Source: Zygnema cylindricum (taxonomy: Eukaryota > Streptophyta > Zygnematophyceae > Zygnematales > Zygnemataceae). From it: a stretch of 64,000 nt of DNA. A program made the position numbers and the translations under genes. This document shows positions 9,621 through 19,920 of the stretch, piece after piece. The notes beneath the pieces are model-generated. The model ran no database searches. It saw nothing but the letters and a program-made list of their open reading frames with translations, and was not told the origin of the DNA. How positions within the stretch are numbered: the first letter of the stretch is position 1; each line of letters starts with the position of its first letter. Location: the NCBI GenBank assembly GCA_037447655.1, contig JBBHKE010002729.1, positions 290,858 through 354,857 of the forward strand. Direction: 5' to 3'.

Positions 9621-11360
9621 ACGCACAAAATCACCCCGTGCAACGAGCTGGGGGGGGGAATACGGCGGCTCCTTCACGTCTTGTTTCCTCTCGCACCTCT
9701 CCTAGTTTTAAGGGAAATCCATTTCAGTTTTTTCTCTTCCCTTCTCTCACACCGGCGGTTAAGGACATCTCCATCTATGATTTCCTCAACCCCAGTCATA
9801 TGTCTTGGGAAATCCCGGCCTATACAGCTGTTCAATCCACAATTTCATCATTTTCTGGTCCGCCACCGCACTGGACAACTGCATTTCTGACGCGTAGCTG
9901 GCACCATTGGGTGGACTGCTTACAGCAAACTCTAGTAAAATACGAGTTAGGCCACTCACTCATCGCCGATGAGCAAATTGCACATGCTCAGGCCATGGAA
10001 GCTTTCACCATTAAGAGTCCCGAGACGCCCTAGTGGAAGTTCGGTTCCAGTCTCACAAAGGCAGAACATGCACTATTAAGTGACACAGTCACCTGTCATA
10101 TAGATGCGTTTGCTTTCTCCATGAATGACCTTGGACGTCATTCTACTTACAAAATGTCAATCGACCTTGAAGACGATCGACCTATCTTTAAGCCGAAACA
10201 CCGTCTCTCTGAAATGGAATGGGAGATGGTGGACAAAAGATGCGCACAATTGGAAGAAGTCGGTCTAATCTATCGGTCAGATTCCACCTTTGCCGCCCCC
10301 ACAGTCATGCCTAGGAAGAAAGATTCCGACGGAAATTTTACTGAGCGAAGAATGTGTGGGGACTATTGAGAGCTCAATGCTCGGACCGTTCAAGACCGCC
10401 ACCCTATGCCTCTAGCGAAGGAAATATTTGACCATGTAGGTGATGCAAAGTTCTTTAGCATTCTTGACTTGCGTCAAGGGTTTAACCAGATTGAAATAGA
10501 GGAAAGAGATCGGCATAAAACTGCATTTTGGGGCAGTGATGGTCGGTGGGAATGGGCAGTCATGCCTTTCGGTCTTAAGAACGCACCCGCCGTGTTTCAA
10601 AAAGTCATGGATTTGGTGCTGGGTGGATGTAAATTTGCCCGGTGCTACATCGATGACTTGATAATCGCATCCGCCACGGTTGAGGAGCACGCCTTCCATA
10701 TTGAGTGGGTTCTCACCGAGTTAAAGAAAGTCGGGCTGAAGTGTCACCCAGCCAAGTGTACTTTCGGTGCGGAGGGAGTGCCTTATCTCGGTGATTTTTT
10801 TTCGGCTGAGGGCATCACCCCCTTGGAAGCTAAGGTAGAGGCGATCACCAAACTGCCGCCCCCCACGGATCTCACGAGTCTGAGGGCTTTTCTCGGACTA
10901 GCCAATTATTACCGTCGGTTTGTACTAAGTTTTAGTACGATTGCTTCTCCCCTCAATGACCTTCTCAAAAAAGAAATGCCTTTTGTTTGGGGACCCGCCC
11001 AAGTAGAAGCGTTTCAAAAACTGAAAACCGCCCTCTCGAGCGCTCCCATTCTTCGACCTCCTAATCACAAGCTTCCCTTTTGCCTACAAACCGATTTCGG
11101 GAAGCCAGGCATTGCGGCTATTTTAACGCAAAGAGAGTTGAATGGAGAAGAATACGTAGTGGCATACGCTAGCTGGAGCAATAACCGAGCTGAATCTAAT
11201 TACAGTCGTTACGAGGGTGAATGTCTCGCCGCGGTATGGGGTATTGTTCATTTTCGACATTATCTTTACGGCAAGCCATTCACGCTCCTAACTGACCATC
11301 AACCCCTTCATTGGTTGATGACCAACGATAAGCTTTCAGGGAAGCTTGCCCGATAGGCTT
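9621..11360 (+). pseudogene. Gypsy-1 reverse transcriptase and RNase H
   Basis: A spacer (YDFLNPSHMSW) connects the methyltransferase to RT. RT covers about 10110-10930 with the fingers motif FAAPTVMPRKK, palm LDLRQGFNQI, FGLKNAPAVFQ, the catalytic YIDD box near 10645, and LRAFLGLANYYRRF. RNase H follows with TDFGKPGIAA, YEGECLAAVWG and TDHQPLHW. Stops are TAG at 10031 (Lys in gypsy-0), TGA at 10367 (Arg in gypsy-2), TAG at 11354 and TAA six bases later. The RT active site itself is intact. Confidence 0.92.
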
Positions 11361-12895
11361 AAATTTTACAAGAGTACGACGTTGAGATCATCCATCGGCC
11401 CGGTTTGTTAAGCTTGAACGCCGACGGGATTTCTCGGAATCCACTACCCTGGACCACCGATAACGGTGTTCGGCAAGATTTCGACGAGGACGAGGTACCG
11501 GCCATGTCGGCTGGTTCCTATATCACTTACTGTCTTTCTTCTATTCCTCATCCTCGGCCGGCCACGGATCCGTGGCGCGACGGCCCATTAATCCTCTTCC
11601 TCTCCTCTCAAACCTTTCGGTCCAGTACAACCGCCGAGGAAGAAGACAGAGTAAAGAAACGAGCCAAAAACTATCTATGGCTCGGCGGATCTTTAGTTCG
11701 ATTGTTGGCGGACAGCAGTCATCGGCATGTCCCCCGGCCAACCGAGCGCTTGTCTTTGATTGAGCAAATACATACCGAGCTTGGCCATTACGGGACCAAG
11801 CGTACTTTGAGCCTTGTACGGGCACGCTATTGGTGGTCCGGAATGCAAGCGGATGTGGCGGCCATTCTCCACAAATGCGCCACATGCGACCGGTTACGCA
11901 CCTCTTTCTCTAATCGGCAGGTGTTTCTACAGCCATTGCCCATCAGAGGATTGTTTTATCGCTGGTCCGTGGATCTCGCCGGACCGTTTCCCTTATCTCG
12001 AAAAGGGAAACAATACATCATGATAATGATTGAAAATTTTAGCAAATGGGTAGAGGTGGTCGCTCTTCCCCACAAGACCGCTAAATTGACCACTGCTGCT
12101 TTTAAAGAGCACGTCCTCATGCGTTATGGAGCTCCTGCGGAGGTTCTAAAGGACGAGGGTACGGAGTTCCGCGGGGAATTTCAAGAGATGTTGCATGAAG
12201 CTTTAATTGATCATCGCCGGACGAGTCGTGATCATCCACAAGCCGATGGCTTGGCGGAACGAGCAGTCCAAACTTTCAAGCGGGCCCTCCGAAAGCATTG
12301 TTTGGAGAAACACATCTCCGTCTGGGACAAATCCTTGGGCTATATCACTATGGGATACCGGATGTCCGTACAAGCTAGCTTGGCTAATTTCAGCCCGTAC
12401 TATATTCTCTTCGGTCGAGCACCCTTGCTCGGTCGGAATATTCACAAAGCACCAAGTTTACCTTTGCCTCTAATGTCTGAGACCATATTCTTGGAAGAAC
12501 TAACTCGCCGTGCTTTGCTTTTCGCTCGTGAGATGCCCATGGCTTTTGATAATTTGCAGATTGCCCAACATCGGGATACTTTGCGTTTCGCCACCACGCG
12601 AAGTGGCAGTTACAAGCCTCAACAGAAATCTTACCAAGTCGGGGATTACGTGTACCTTCGACGACAATCTTTCGACACTTTGGACACTGATGTTTCACCA
12701 CACATTCTTTGTGTGGTGGAAATGGATGCTAATAGGATGTTGGGTTTGCAGGGTGCGGATACAAGGATAATTCGAGAGCATTCGAAGAACTATGCACCTT
12801 GTTACTTACCGGATTTGTCACAGAATATGGATTCGATGAGAATGCCAATCACAGAGGCGACGGAATGTACTATTTGCAGGCGAGCAGACAGCTAG
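11361..12895 (+). pseudogene. Gypsy-1 integrase (nearly intact)
   Basis: The frame is open from 11405 to 12895. The HHCC zinc-binding region reads HTELGHYGTKRTL then CATC (about 11772-11890). The catalytic core has the DDE triad in WSVDLAGPF, LKDEGTEFRG and DGLAERAVQTF (about 11965-12270). A C-terminal region follows (VGDYVYLRR), ending in a conserved-looking Cys pair (CTIC) just before the stop. Typical gypsy integrases continue the RT-RNase H frame. Here two stops upstream separate them, so this part would not be made as a normal polyprotein. Confidence 0.9.
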
Positions 12896-13088
12896 ACGGT
12901 TTGGGTGTTTGTTTTGTGTTGTTTGTATTTTCGGTTGGGAATGGAAGGGTGAATTTTGGCTGAATTTTGAGTTTTCCTTGTTTTTGGTTGGAATTATTTA
13001 TTTTGCTTCGTTGCTTTCGTACGAGATAACTCTTGTAAAGAATACGTTGAAGACCCAAGAGCCTAGTGGCTACCTTGTGGCTGAGTAT
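12887..13088 (+). repeat. Gypsy-1 terminal repeat block, 3' copy (truncated LTR)
   Basis: It matches 4554-4755 over its full 202 bp. The integrase stop lies inside it. Homology ends at 13088 against unrelated sequence, so the rest of the 3' LTR has been lost. Confidence 0.8.
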
Positions 13089-13498
13089 CGAATTATAGGG
13101 GTCACTTCATGCTAGGGGAGTATTCTTCCCTTTTATTCATTTGGTCATCTTCACCTTTATTCTTTTGCATGTTGTATATACATTTTTCCCTTCTCATTCT
13201 TTTTCGTTTGTATATATGTTTGGAGCATGACTTTGCTGGTAGGGATGCATGTTTGCTCTTTCTAGTCCCTCATGCACGACAGTGGGTGAATGTGTCCAAA
13301 TCTCATATTCTAACTTTGCATTCTGTGGTGGAATTGAGCACACAGAAAGTCTTATTTCACTGGGGTGAAGTTGTAATAGGGTTCTGATTCTCAAAGGGTC
13401 AATCATTTGGGTTTATATCAAGTTGGAGTCGGCACTATGTAGATTAGATTCTTTTGATCTGCGAATTCTGTGTGGCAATGGAGCCCATAGAATTTCAG
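13089..13498 (+). repeat. 5'-truncated copia LTR of element I
   Basis: From about 13295 it matches the end of the LTR at 15386-16520 (TTTGCATTCTGTGG, GAGCACACAGAA, AGTTGGAGTCGGCACTAT). It ends TTCA at 13498 directly before the primer-binding site GGTTATGGGCACACC. The first 200 bases match nothing else I can identify here. Confidence 0.6.
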
Positions 13499-14806
13499 GT
13501 TATGGGCACACCATCTAGGGAGCCTATGTTCGATGGAACAGACTTCACTTATTGGGAGTTTACGATGGAGGGATTGCTTTTCGAGAAGCACTTATGGGGA
13601 ATTGTTTCGGGTTAATTGAGTTGTTTGCCACCGGGCTTTGGAGGAGCTCACTATAGAGAATCATCTGGGGCTGCCCAAAAAACCAACCAGAGTTCAGATG
13701 CAACGGAAGGTGAAGGGAAAATCATTACCATGGAAGAGGAAATAGGGGAGAAGGATAAAGGGACACCTATGGTGAGGGGAGCTAGGCTCTCAGCGATGGT
13801 TCCACTTGTGGGGGGTAGAACTGAACCAAAAACTGAAGAAAATGATAGGAAAATTTGGGAATATAAAAACACTATAGCTAAACATCTCATACTTAAATAT
13901 GTGTCTAAGTCCATAGCTATCAATCTTTTAAGTCTAACTTAGTCTTCGGAATTTTGGGAAACACTAATTCAGATTTATAAGAGTGAGACTATACAGAGGC
14001 AGCAATTAGTAAAATAGGAAATAGAGGCCTATGTTTATAAAGCCGGTAGCACGATAGAGTTTTGCAATGATATTGTTGTCTTATATGTCGAGCTTGCTAG
14101 CGCGGAATATGTAGAATCTGAGGAGAGGAAGATTAATACATTAATCATGAAGCTCCCAGATGAGTACGAAGACATCATTTAGCATATGCCGGGAATGGAT
14201 GTCTCCTCATAAACTTGGAGCATTTTCATGGGGATAATTCTTGTGAGGGAAAGCACTCTAGAGCTTTGTAGGGGAAGTGAAAGGGTGATTGCATTTACAG
14301 CTGGTGGTGACTGGCGAACGCATGATGTGAGGAACGGCGGTGACGAGCGGAAGCGTGATGAGGGGAAGAAAGACAAAGGTAAACCTTATCAGAACTTTGT
14401 TGGAAAGAGAGGGAGAGGAAAAGAAAGGGAAGCTTTGAAAAAAGGGGTTTGCTTTGCTTGTAGGAAACCGGGTCACTATATGGAGGAGTGTCCTTGTTTG
14501 GAAAAACTTAGAAGTTGGTATATGAATGAGAAAGATGAAGGGGAAGAGGAGAAAGAGGATGAAGAAATCTTGGAGCTTCTTCATATTGGTAGAATGGAGA
14601 AGAGAGAAAAGTACACAGAAATTCCACGAAGGCAACAATGTGCTTTTGGAGGTTTAAGGGAAGTAAAGAGAGGGGAGGCACTTGAGGATGTCAAGGAGTG
14701 TAGAGTGGATGACTTAGAAATTCGAAAGTCAGGTCTAGGATCCATAAGTGAAAATGAAAAAGGTAAAATTAATGAGGATACTTTTATAGATAATTGGGAA
14801 ACATAA
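13478..14806 (+). pseudogene. Copia-type gag of element I, with zinc knuckle
   Basis: Translation starts at the ATG at 13478, inside the LTR end, and reads through the primer-binding site as VMGTPSR. The UBN2/copia gag core follows (KLPDEYEDII), broken by about six stops (for example after GIVSG and LLSLT), then a basic stretch and one CCHC knuckle, CFACRKPGHYMEEC, near 14450. After EIPRRQQCAFGG the sequence leaves the normal copia path. No protease, integrase or RT follows before the LTR at 15386. The tail is acidic and unlike the other copies. This is a gag-only, non-autonomous type of element. Confidence 0.75.
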
Positions 14807-15385
14807 ATCTGGTCGGAAAGGGAGACTTCAACGGATTCTGAGGAAAGGGGAGAAGTGAAACTAGAAGGTGTTTTAAAGGATAAGGGAGAAGAGGAATATT
14901 TAATTAAAGGTTTAGGGGAGGAAAAATATTTATTGCGAATAAATTTAGAAAAGTGGGAGTGGAAAGAAATTCATGGGAGAGAGTGAGGAAAGTTTATTTT
15001 TTGGGGGTAATGGGTTTGACATCACTAAAGGAAGTGATGGTATTTATGGAGGTGTGCTTGTAAAAGGGTTAGCATCTGGGTGTATGTTGCAAATTGGAGA
15101 CGAGGCTGGCTGTTTAAATCCCAAGAGGGAAATCGGTTTGTGTGTGGATGGAAAAGTGATGAGGTGGATACAATCTTTGCTCAGAATTTATGATAAGTGG
15201 GATGCTAAATAAAATGTGTGATATAATTATTATTTCATTTCATCTAATGCATTGTCTTAAATACGAGAGCATTTTTCTAAAGTTATATAAAAGGAAAAAG
15301 AAAAGAAAAAGAAAAAAGGGGAGGGAGTGTTTTATTTATATTGTTTGTAAGAGTTAAAAGGTTGTAGACTAGAAAATAAGGGGAG
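14807..15385 (+). other. Non-coding tail of element I, ending in a polypurine tract
   Basis: A purine-rich stretch with short broken frames runs to AAAATAAGGGGAG immediately before the LTR start at 15386, which is a plausible polypurine tract. I see no pol sequence. Confidence 0.6.
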
Positions 15386-16520
15386 TGTTGATATTTGGGA
15401 ACTTTCTAGGTCTTTACTAGATAGAAAAAGAGTAGAGGCAGTCTGCCTGTGACTCCCTTCTCTAAGCCCCCACACTTGTTCTAGTCACTGAAGGTTGGAT
15501 AGGGTGATAAAGCCATGGCTGCTTAGGCCTTCCACAAAGAGAGACAAAGAGTAGCTTTGGTAGATTTACCAAAAAGGAGATTGACGGACCCAAGATTTGA
15601 TCTTGGTACATACCGTCTATCACTCTAACTGCAACCGTTAGCTTTGTCCTATAAATTTGAACCAATGCTGAGCTATATAGGGTACGATAAATATTTAAAT
15701 GTTTAATTGAAAAGAATTCCATTTAATGATATAAATAGATTTTCAGCACATAGATATAGTTAGATTTAGTAAGAATTAGGGTACCGCTCGAAACAAATGT
15801 GCGGCATATTATTTTCGACGGCTAGAATCAAAAATCGACCTTGATCGACGCCCATGGTGCGAGCCGAGATTCTCGAATGGTCGCCTTGGCGGTTTTGGAT
15901 ATGCCACTCCAGATGACACGTGGCAATATATCATTTGCTTGCGGCATCTATGGAGAATACGAGAAGAAATCCGGATGTGACTGGCCCGACATTTTAGCCA
16001 TGACATACAATGACCATACAGAAAGTACTTCAACACCTGTACCTTTCAGCACAATACAGTATTTATTTGGTGCCATACCTCACAGTAGAAGTTTAGAGAG
16101 GGGGTTGACTTAAAATACAGGTAACCGCCTTCCCAAAGTGCTTCTATATTTATAGGTATGCGTAGCTATAACTAATTACTCAGGAGCGGAGCAAATTCAG
16201 TGATTTTTTAACATCGCACTCAAAGGAGTTCACGCTACATAGGGTTTTAGTCGGATATATTTTTTTCTTGCCAGGGTGGCAGAATTTATAAGGGAAAGTC
16301 AAAGTGGCGGAATATGTCGAAATAATCATATTTTAACTTTGCATTCTGTGGGGGAACTGAGCACACAGAAATTCATTTTTCACAAGGGTGAAGCTATATT
16401 GGGGTTATGGCTGTCAAGGTGTCAGTCATTTGGGTTTGTATCAACTTGGAGTCGGCACTATCTAGATACGCTTCTTTGGACATGCGAATTCAGTGGGGGA
16501 ATGGACCCCACAAAATTTGA
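15386..16520 (+). repeat. Copia LTR shared between element I (3') and copia H (5')
   Basis: It starts TGTTGATATTTGGG after a polypurine tract and ends at about 16520, directly before GGTTATGGGCCCACC, which fits an LTR of about 1135 bp. It serves as the 3' LTR of element I and the 5' LTR of the gag at 16501. This tandem arrangement can arise by LTR recombination or adjacent insertion. A degenerate antisense tRNA-like block lies near 15590-15665. Confidence 0.75.
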
Positions 16521-17263
16521 GGTTATGGGCCCACCATCTAGGGCGTGTATGTTTGGTGGAACAACCTTCACTTACTCAGAAATTTACGATAGAGGGATTC
16601 TTTTCCGAAAAGCACTTATGTGGAATTCTTTCAGGACAACTGATGTGTCCGCCACCTGACTTCGATAGAACTCTTTATGGAGATTCATCTTGGGCTTACC
16701 ACAAAACCAACCGGAGTTCAGATGCAACGAAAGGTGAAAGGGAAATTATTGTTATTGAAGACAGAAATAGGGAGAAGGGTAAAAAAACACATGTGGTGAA
16801 GTGAGCTAGGCTCTCGCTTATTGTTCCACTTGTAGGGTTTATAGTTAAACGAAAATTGAAAAAAATGACAGTTAAATTTGGGTGTATAAAAACACTATAG
16901 CAAAACATCTTATTGTTAGAAACGTGTCTGAGTCCATAAGTATCACTCTTATACACCTAACCAAGTCTTCAAAAATTTGGGATACACAAATTCAGATTTA
17001 TGAAAGTGAGACTATAGAGCAGCAACAATTAGTAAAAAGAGAAATAGAGGCCTATGTTTATAAAGGCGATAGCATGATAGAGTTTTGCAATGATATTGCT
17101 TCGTTATATGTTGAGCTTGCTAGTGCGAGATATTTAGAAATCGAGGAGAGAAAAATTGATACACTAATCATGAAACTTCCAGATGAGTATGAAAATATCA
17201 TTAACTGTATACAGGAAATGGATTGCTCCCCATGGACTCGAAGCATTACCATGGGGATGATTG
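16501..17263 (+). pseudogene. Copia H gag, interrupted by another LTR
   Basis: The ATG at 16501 (MDPTKFEVMGPPSR) lies in the LTR end and the frame crosses the primer-binding site. Frameshifts and stops occur between 16650 and 16870. The core is well kept from 16882 (YKNTIAKHL to KLPDEYENIINC). At 17263, in the codons for MGMIV, the frame is cut by a new LTR beginning TGTTGAAAAAATGG, with GATTG as the candidate target-site duplication. No zinc knuckle or pol is reached. Confidence 0.75.
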
Positions 17264-17895
17264 TGTTGAAAAAATGGTATTTTTGTATTCTATCTCTAGT
17301 TAAGTCTTTGGTCATCCTACAATTCTCATACTTGTCCTAGTCATTGAGAACTAGAAGGCATGGCAGCCATGGCTGTCTCAGGCAGATAAAAAAGAAGACA
17401 GGCAGAAGACACAACCTTTGCAAAAAAAGTTCTGCCAAGGTGAGGATTTGATCCTTTGACCTCCAAATAATAGCCGTCCCCTTTAACCAGTAGGTCTTGA
17501 TGAATGAATGCCCATATAGTACTTGATGAATACTTAAAGATATACGTGGCGACACATTTCATTTAGCGGCTTACGGAACGAAATGAAACATTGAAACATA
17601 TAGTACCGTACGAAATACTGTACCGCACGAAATGAACGAAACGAGATTTAGTTTCAACTAACGAAATCAAATGTCGATTCGCGATCGACATTTTGTAGAG
17701 TAGCCAGAATTTCAACGGTCAACATACGACGACGACGGTAGAATTTCAACGGTCAATATTATTCGGCACGCCGTCAAGATCGAACAGCCGACATTGATCA
17801 CCGAATTACGAACGGACGGCACACGTGAGTTTCGCCTTGCCGCAAAGACTTTTTGGCAGCACTTTGCCAAAGTGGAGAAACTACCATGTGGCACC
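17264..17895 (+). repeat. 5' part of a copia LTR (F type), first copy
   Basis: It starts TGTTGAAAAAATGG inside the gag of copia H and carries the shared GGCAGCCATGGCTG block. It includes an antisense tRNA-like block (AGGATTTGATCCTTTGACCTCC near 17440-17463). It stops at 17895 where the minus-strand E-type LTR begins. The segment from 17358 is nearly repeated at 25062-25591. Confidence 0.7.
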
Positions 17896-18713
17896 TGTTG
17901 AATTAAGGCAACCAGTGACCTAGTGGAAGAAGAACAAGCACCAGCAATTGCCATAATATTCAGATTACAAAAGAGGAAACTTTGACAAAGACCACAAAAA
18001 GACCCACTTCACAATGAAGCCCCAAGCAAACTAGACACACACTAGGTCTGCAAATTTGCCACAATATAAATAGAATAATAAGGAAACCACATGCACAATT
18101 TCACAAGGTTTGCCAAAATATCACAATGATCTTGCAATTCAAAAAGTGCACAAAAACTGCTTCGCAGTTTTTCCATACAATGAATTCCTTACACTAAAAT
18201 ATTCTAGGTCGTACATATACAAAGTGAACCTACAACTGATCTACATCGTACTACAATTACCGTGGTCTGTCGGTACTTTTAAAGATTTATCAAACTAAAC
18301 CCCGCCGTCTACCATACAAGTATTTACATTAATCCTTAACCTTAGCCGCCGCTAAAGTACGCAGTCAAAGTTCGTCTGCTGAAACGACGGCTCGGTCAAT
18401 ATTTCTCTTCCAAAAATGACGGCGAACTCTGTCCGCCGTCTGCGCATTCATTCATCACCGAAGATAAACCTCCACGTGTAAATTTGGTCCCTCAAGTAAA
18501 TCTGTACTTTGTCAACAAACTCAACCTAGCTTGACTTCCCTATTGACCGACACGTGTACATGGAGTGTACCGAATTTGTGAACTCCTTTTGGAGTTACAT
18601 ACCACACCAAATCTTGTCTATGTCGACTCAATCTGTACACAAAACCGACTAAGTCTAGAATCTCTTTCTCACACACGAGATATATAGAGGACTAAAGGTT
18701 TCCAAAACCAACA
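17896..18713 (-). repeat. E-type copia 3' LTR, first copy
   Basis: On the minus strand it runs TGTTGGTTTTGG ... AATTCAACA (818 bp). It matches 25592-26408 and 31883-32699 (817 bp each). The polypurine tract (minus-strand GGTTTAGGGGAG) lies just beyond its right end, so it is a 3' LTR. Confidence 0.85.
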
Positions 18714-19215
18714 CTCCCCTAAACCTTTAGACTCTCTCAACAACTACGTCCTCATGCCTCCCTACAAAAATTCAACTTAGGTGTAGGTAATGGCTTAGTC
18801 ATTGTATCTGCTATCATCATCTCATTCGGCAAATATATTAGTTTTAAAATTCTGTTCACCACCTTTTCTGTTACAAAATGCAACTTGATATCAATGTGTT
18901 TGCTTTTGAAGTGATGACTTGGGTTAGATAAAATCGCTATAGCTGTCTGGTTGTCACACCACACTATTTGAGGCCCATATTGCATAAAGTGAAGTTTTTA
19001 AAAGAGAGACTTTACCCAAAGTAACTCCGTGACAGTTGAGCTGGCTGCCATGTATTCAGCCTATTTTGTAGATTGAGTTGTGACCTTTTGAAGCTTGCTG
19101 CTCTAGCAGCATTTTCCACTTCCGATCTTGAGAATGAATCTGGTAGTGGAGCGACAGCTTGGCATGTCTTCGTAGCTCGCATCGCTCGAAGTCTGAATCT
19201 TGACCCCTTCTCCAC
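18714..19215 (-). pseudogene. Copia RNase H fragment (E type), first copy
   Basis: Read from right to left it encodes the C-terminal half of a copia RNase H: SSDASYEDMPSCRST, SSKLQKVTTQST, AEYMAAS, WCDNQTAIA, KSKHIDIKLHFVTEKV and NEMMIADTMTKPLP. A stop replaces the residue before AEYMA and the W of the SW-SS motif. It ends at the 10-N gap. It is almost identical to 26409-26920. Confidence 0.85.
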
Positions 19216-19225
19216 NNNNNNNNNN
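19216..19225. other. Assembly gap (10 N)
   Basis: Ten N. The sequence on its left is a near-copy of 26440-26927, which raises the possibility of a contig join problem. Confidence 0.99.
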
Positions 19226-19920
19226 CCTTCAAAAGTCTTACAGACCCTATTTCAGTCTCCTCACACACCCTTACTCTTCTCCCCTAAACACCCTAAACTC
19301 AGCTTGTTCACGCACCATAACTCAAATCTCTTACACACCCTAACTCAACCTGCTTACACATCCTATCTCAGTTTCCTTACACAACTTGACTTAACTTTCC
19401 TACACACCCTATCTCAAAATCTTCGTACACCCTAACTCAACCTTCTTAAACACCCTAACTCACCCTTCCTAACTTCACCTGAAACACACTAACACCATCT
19501 AACAACTCTAAAAGCCAGAGAGTCCTTTACCTCAATCCTATACGTTTAAAATACTCTAAGCCAGACATTCCTTAACTCAATCACACAAAGTCCACTTCAA
19601 TCCTTCCCACTCAATCCCACAAATTCTTCCAACTCAATCCCACATGCTTCTAAAACTCTATCCCACACATCCTTTCAATTCAGTTCAACACATTCCTTTG
19701 ACTCTATCCTACACATTCGTCCAACTCAATCCCACACATTCTCTAAACTCAATACCACGCACTTGTTCGACTCAAATCCCACAAATCCCCTCTTCTCATT
19801 CCCACACACTCCTCTGACTTTATCCCAGACATTCTGAAAACTTCCTTTCAACTCAATCCCACACGTTTCAATAACTTTAAAGTTGTACATTCCTTCAACT
19901 CAATCAAGCCCTGTGCACAT
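19226..19920 (+). repeat. Degenerate C/T/A-rich tandem array
   Basis: Units of about 21-25 nt have the form CTTACACACCCTAACTCAACC in the left half and CAACTCAATCCCACACATTC in the right half, changing gradually from one to the other. They contain scattered CCCTAA words but no regular telomere repeat. G is very scarce on this strand. No coding sequence is seen. Confidence 0.75.

Larger units (their letters stand above)
4554..13088 (+). mobile_element. Ty3/gypsy retrotransposon gypsy-1, carrying a DNA methyltransferase domain
   Basis: A 202-bp direct repeat (4554-4755 and 12887-13088, same length, about 2 visible differences) brackets a leader and a gag-pol region ordered gag, protease, C5-methyltransferase, RT, RNase H, integrase. 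Integrase after RNase H places it in Ty3/gypsy. The 5' LTR probably runs on to about 5515. The 3' LTR is cut at 13088, where unrelated sequence begins, so no target-site duplication can be read. At least six in-frame stops break the polyprotein. Gypsy-2 at 51725 is a diverged relative with the same order. Confidence 0.88.
17358..19215. repeat. 1.86-kb near-duplicate of 25062-26927
   Basis: Both copies contain the same junction between an F-type LTR and the E-type LTR, followed by the same RNase H fragment, with only a few percent difference. Because the insertion junction itself is shared, the two derive from a single insertion event. They were then either duplicated or represent alleles placed side by side at the gap. 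Confidence 0.85.

Noticed and set aside
14228-14806. Host CCHC zinc-finger protein
   Set aside because: It continues the copia gag that starts at 13478 next to an LTR and primer-binding site.
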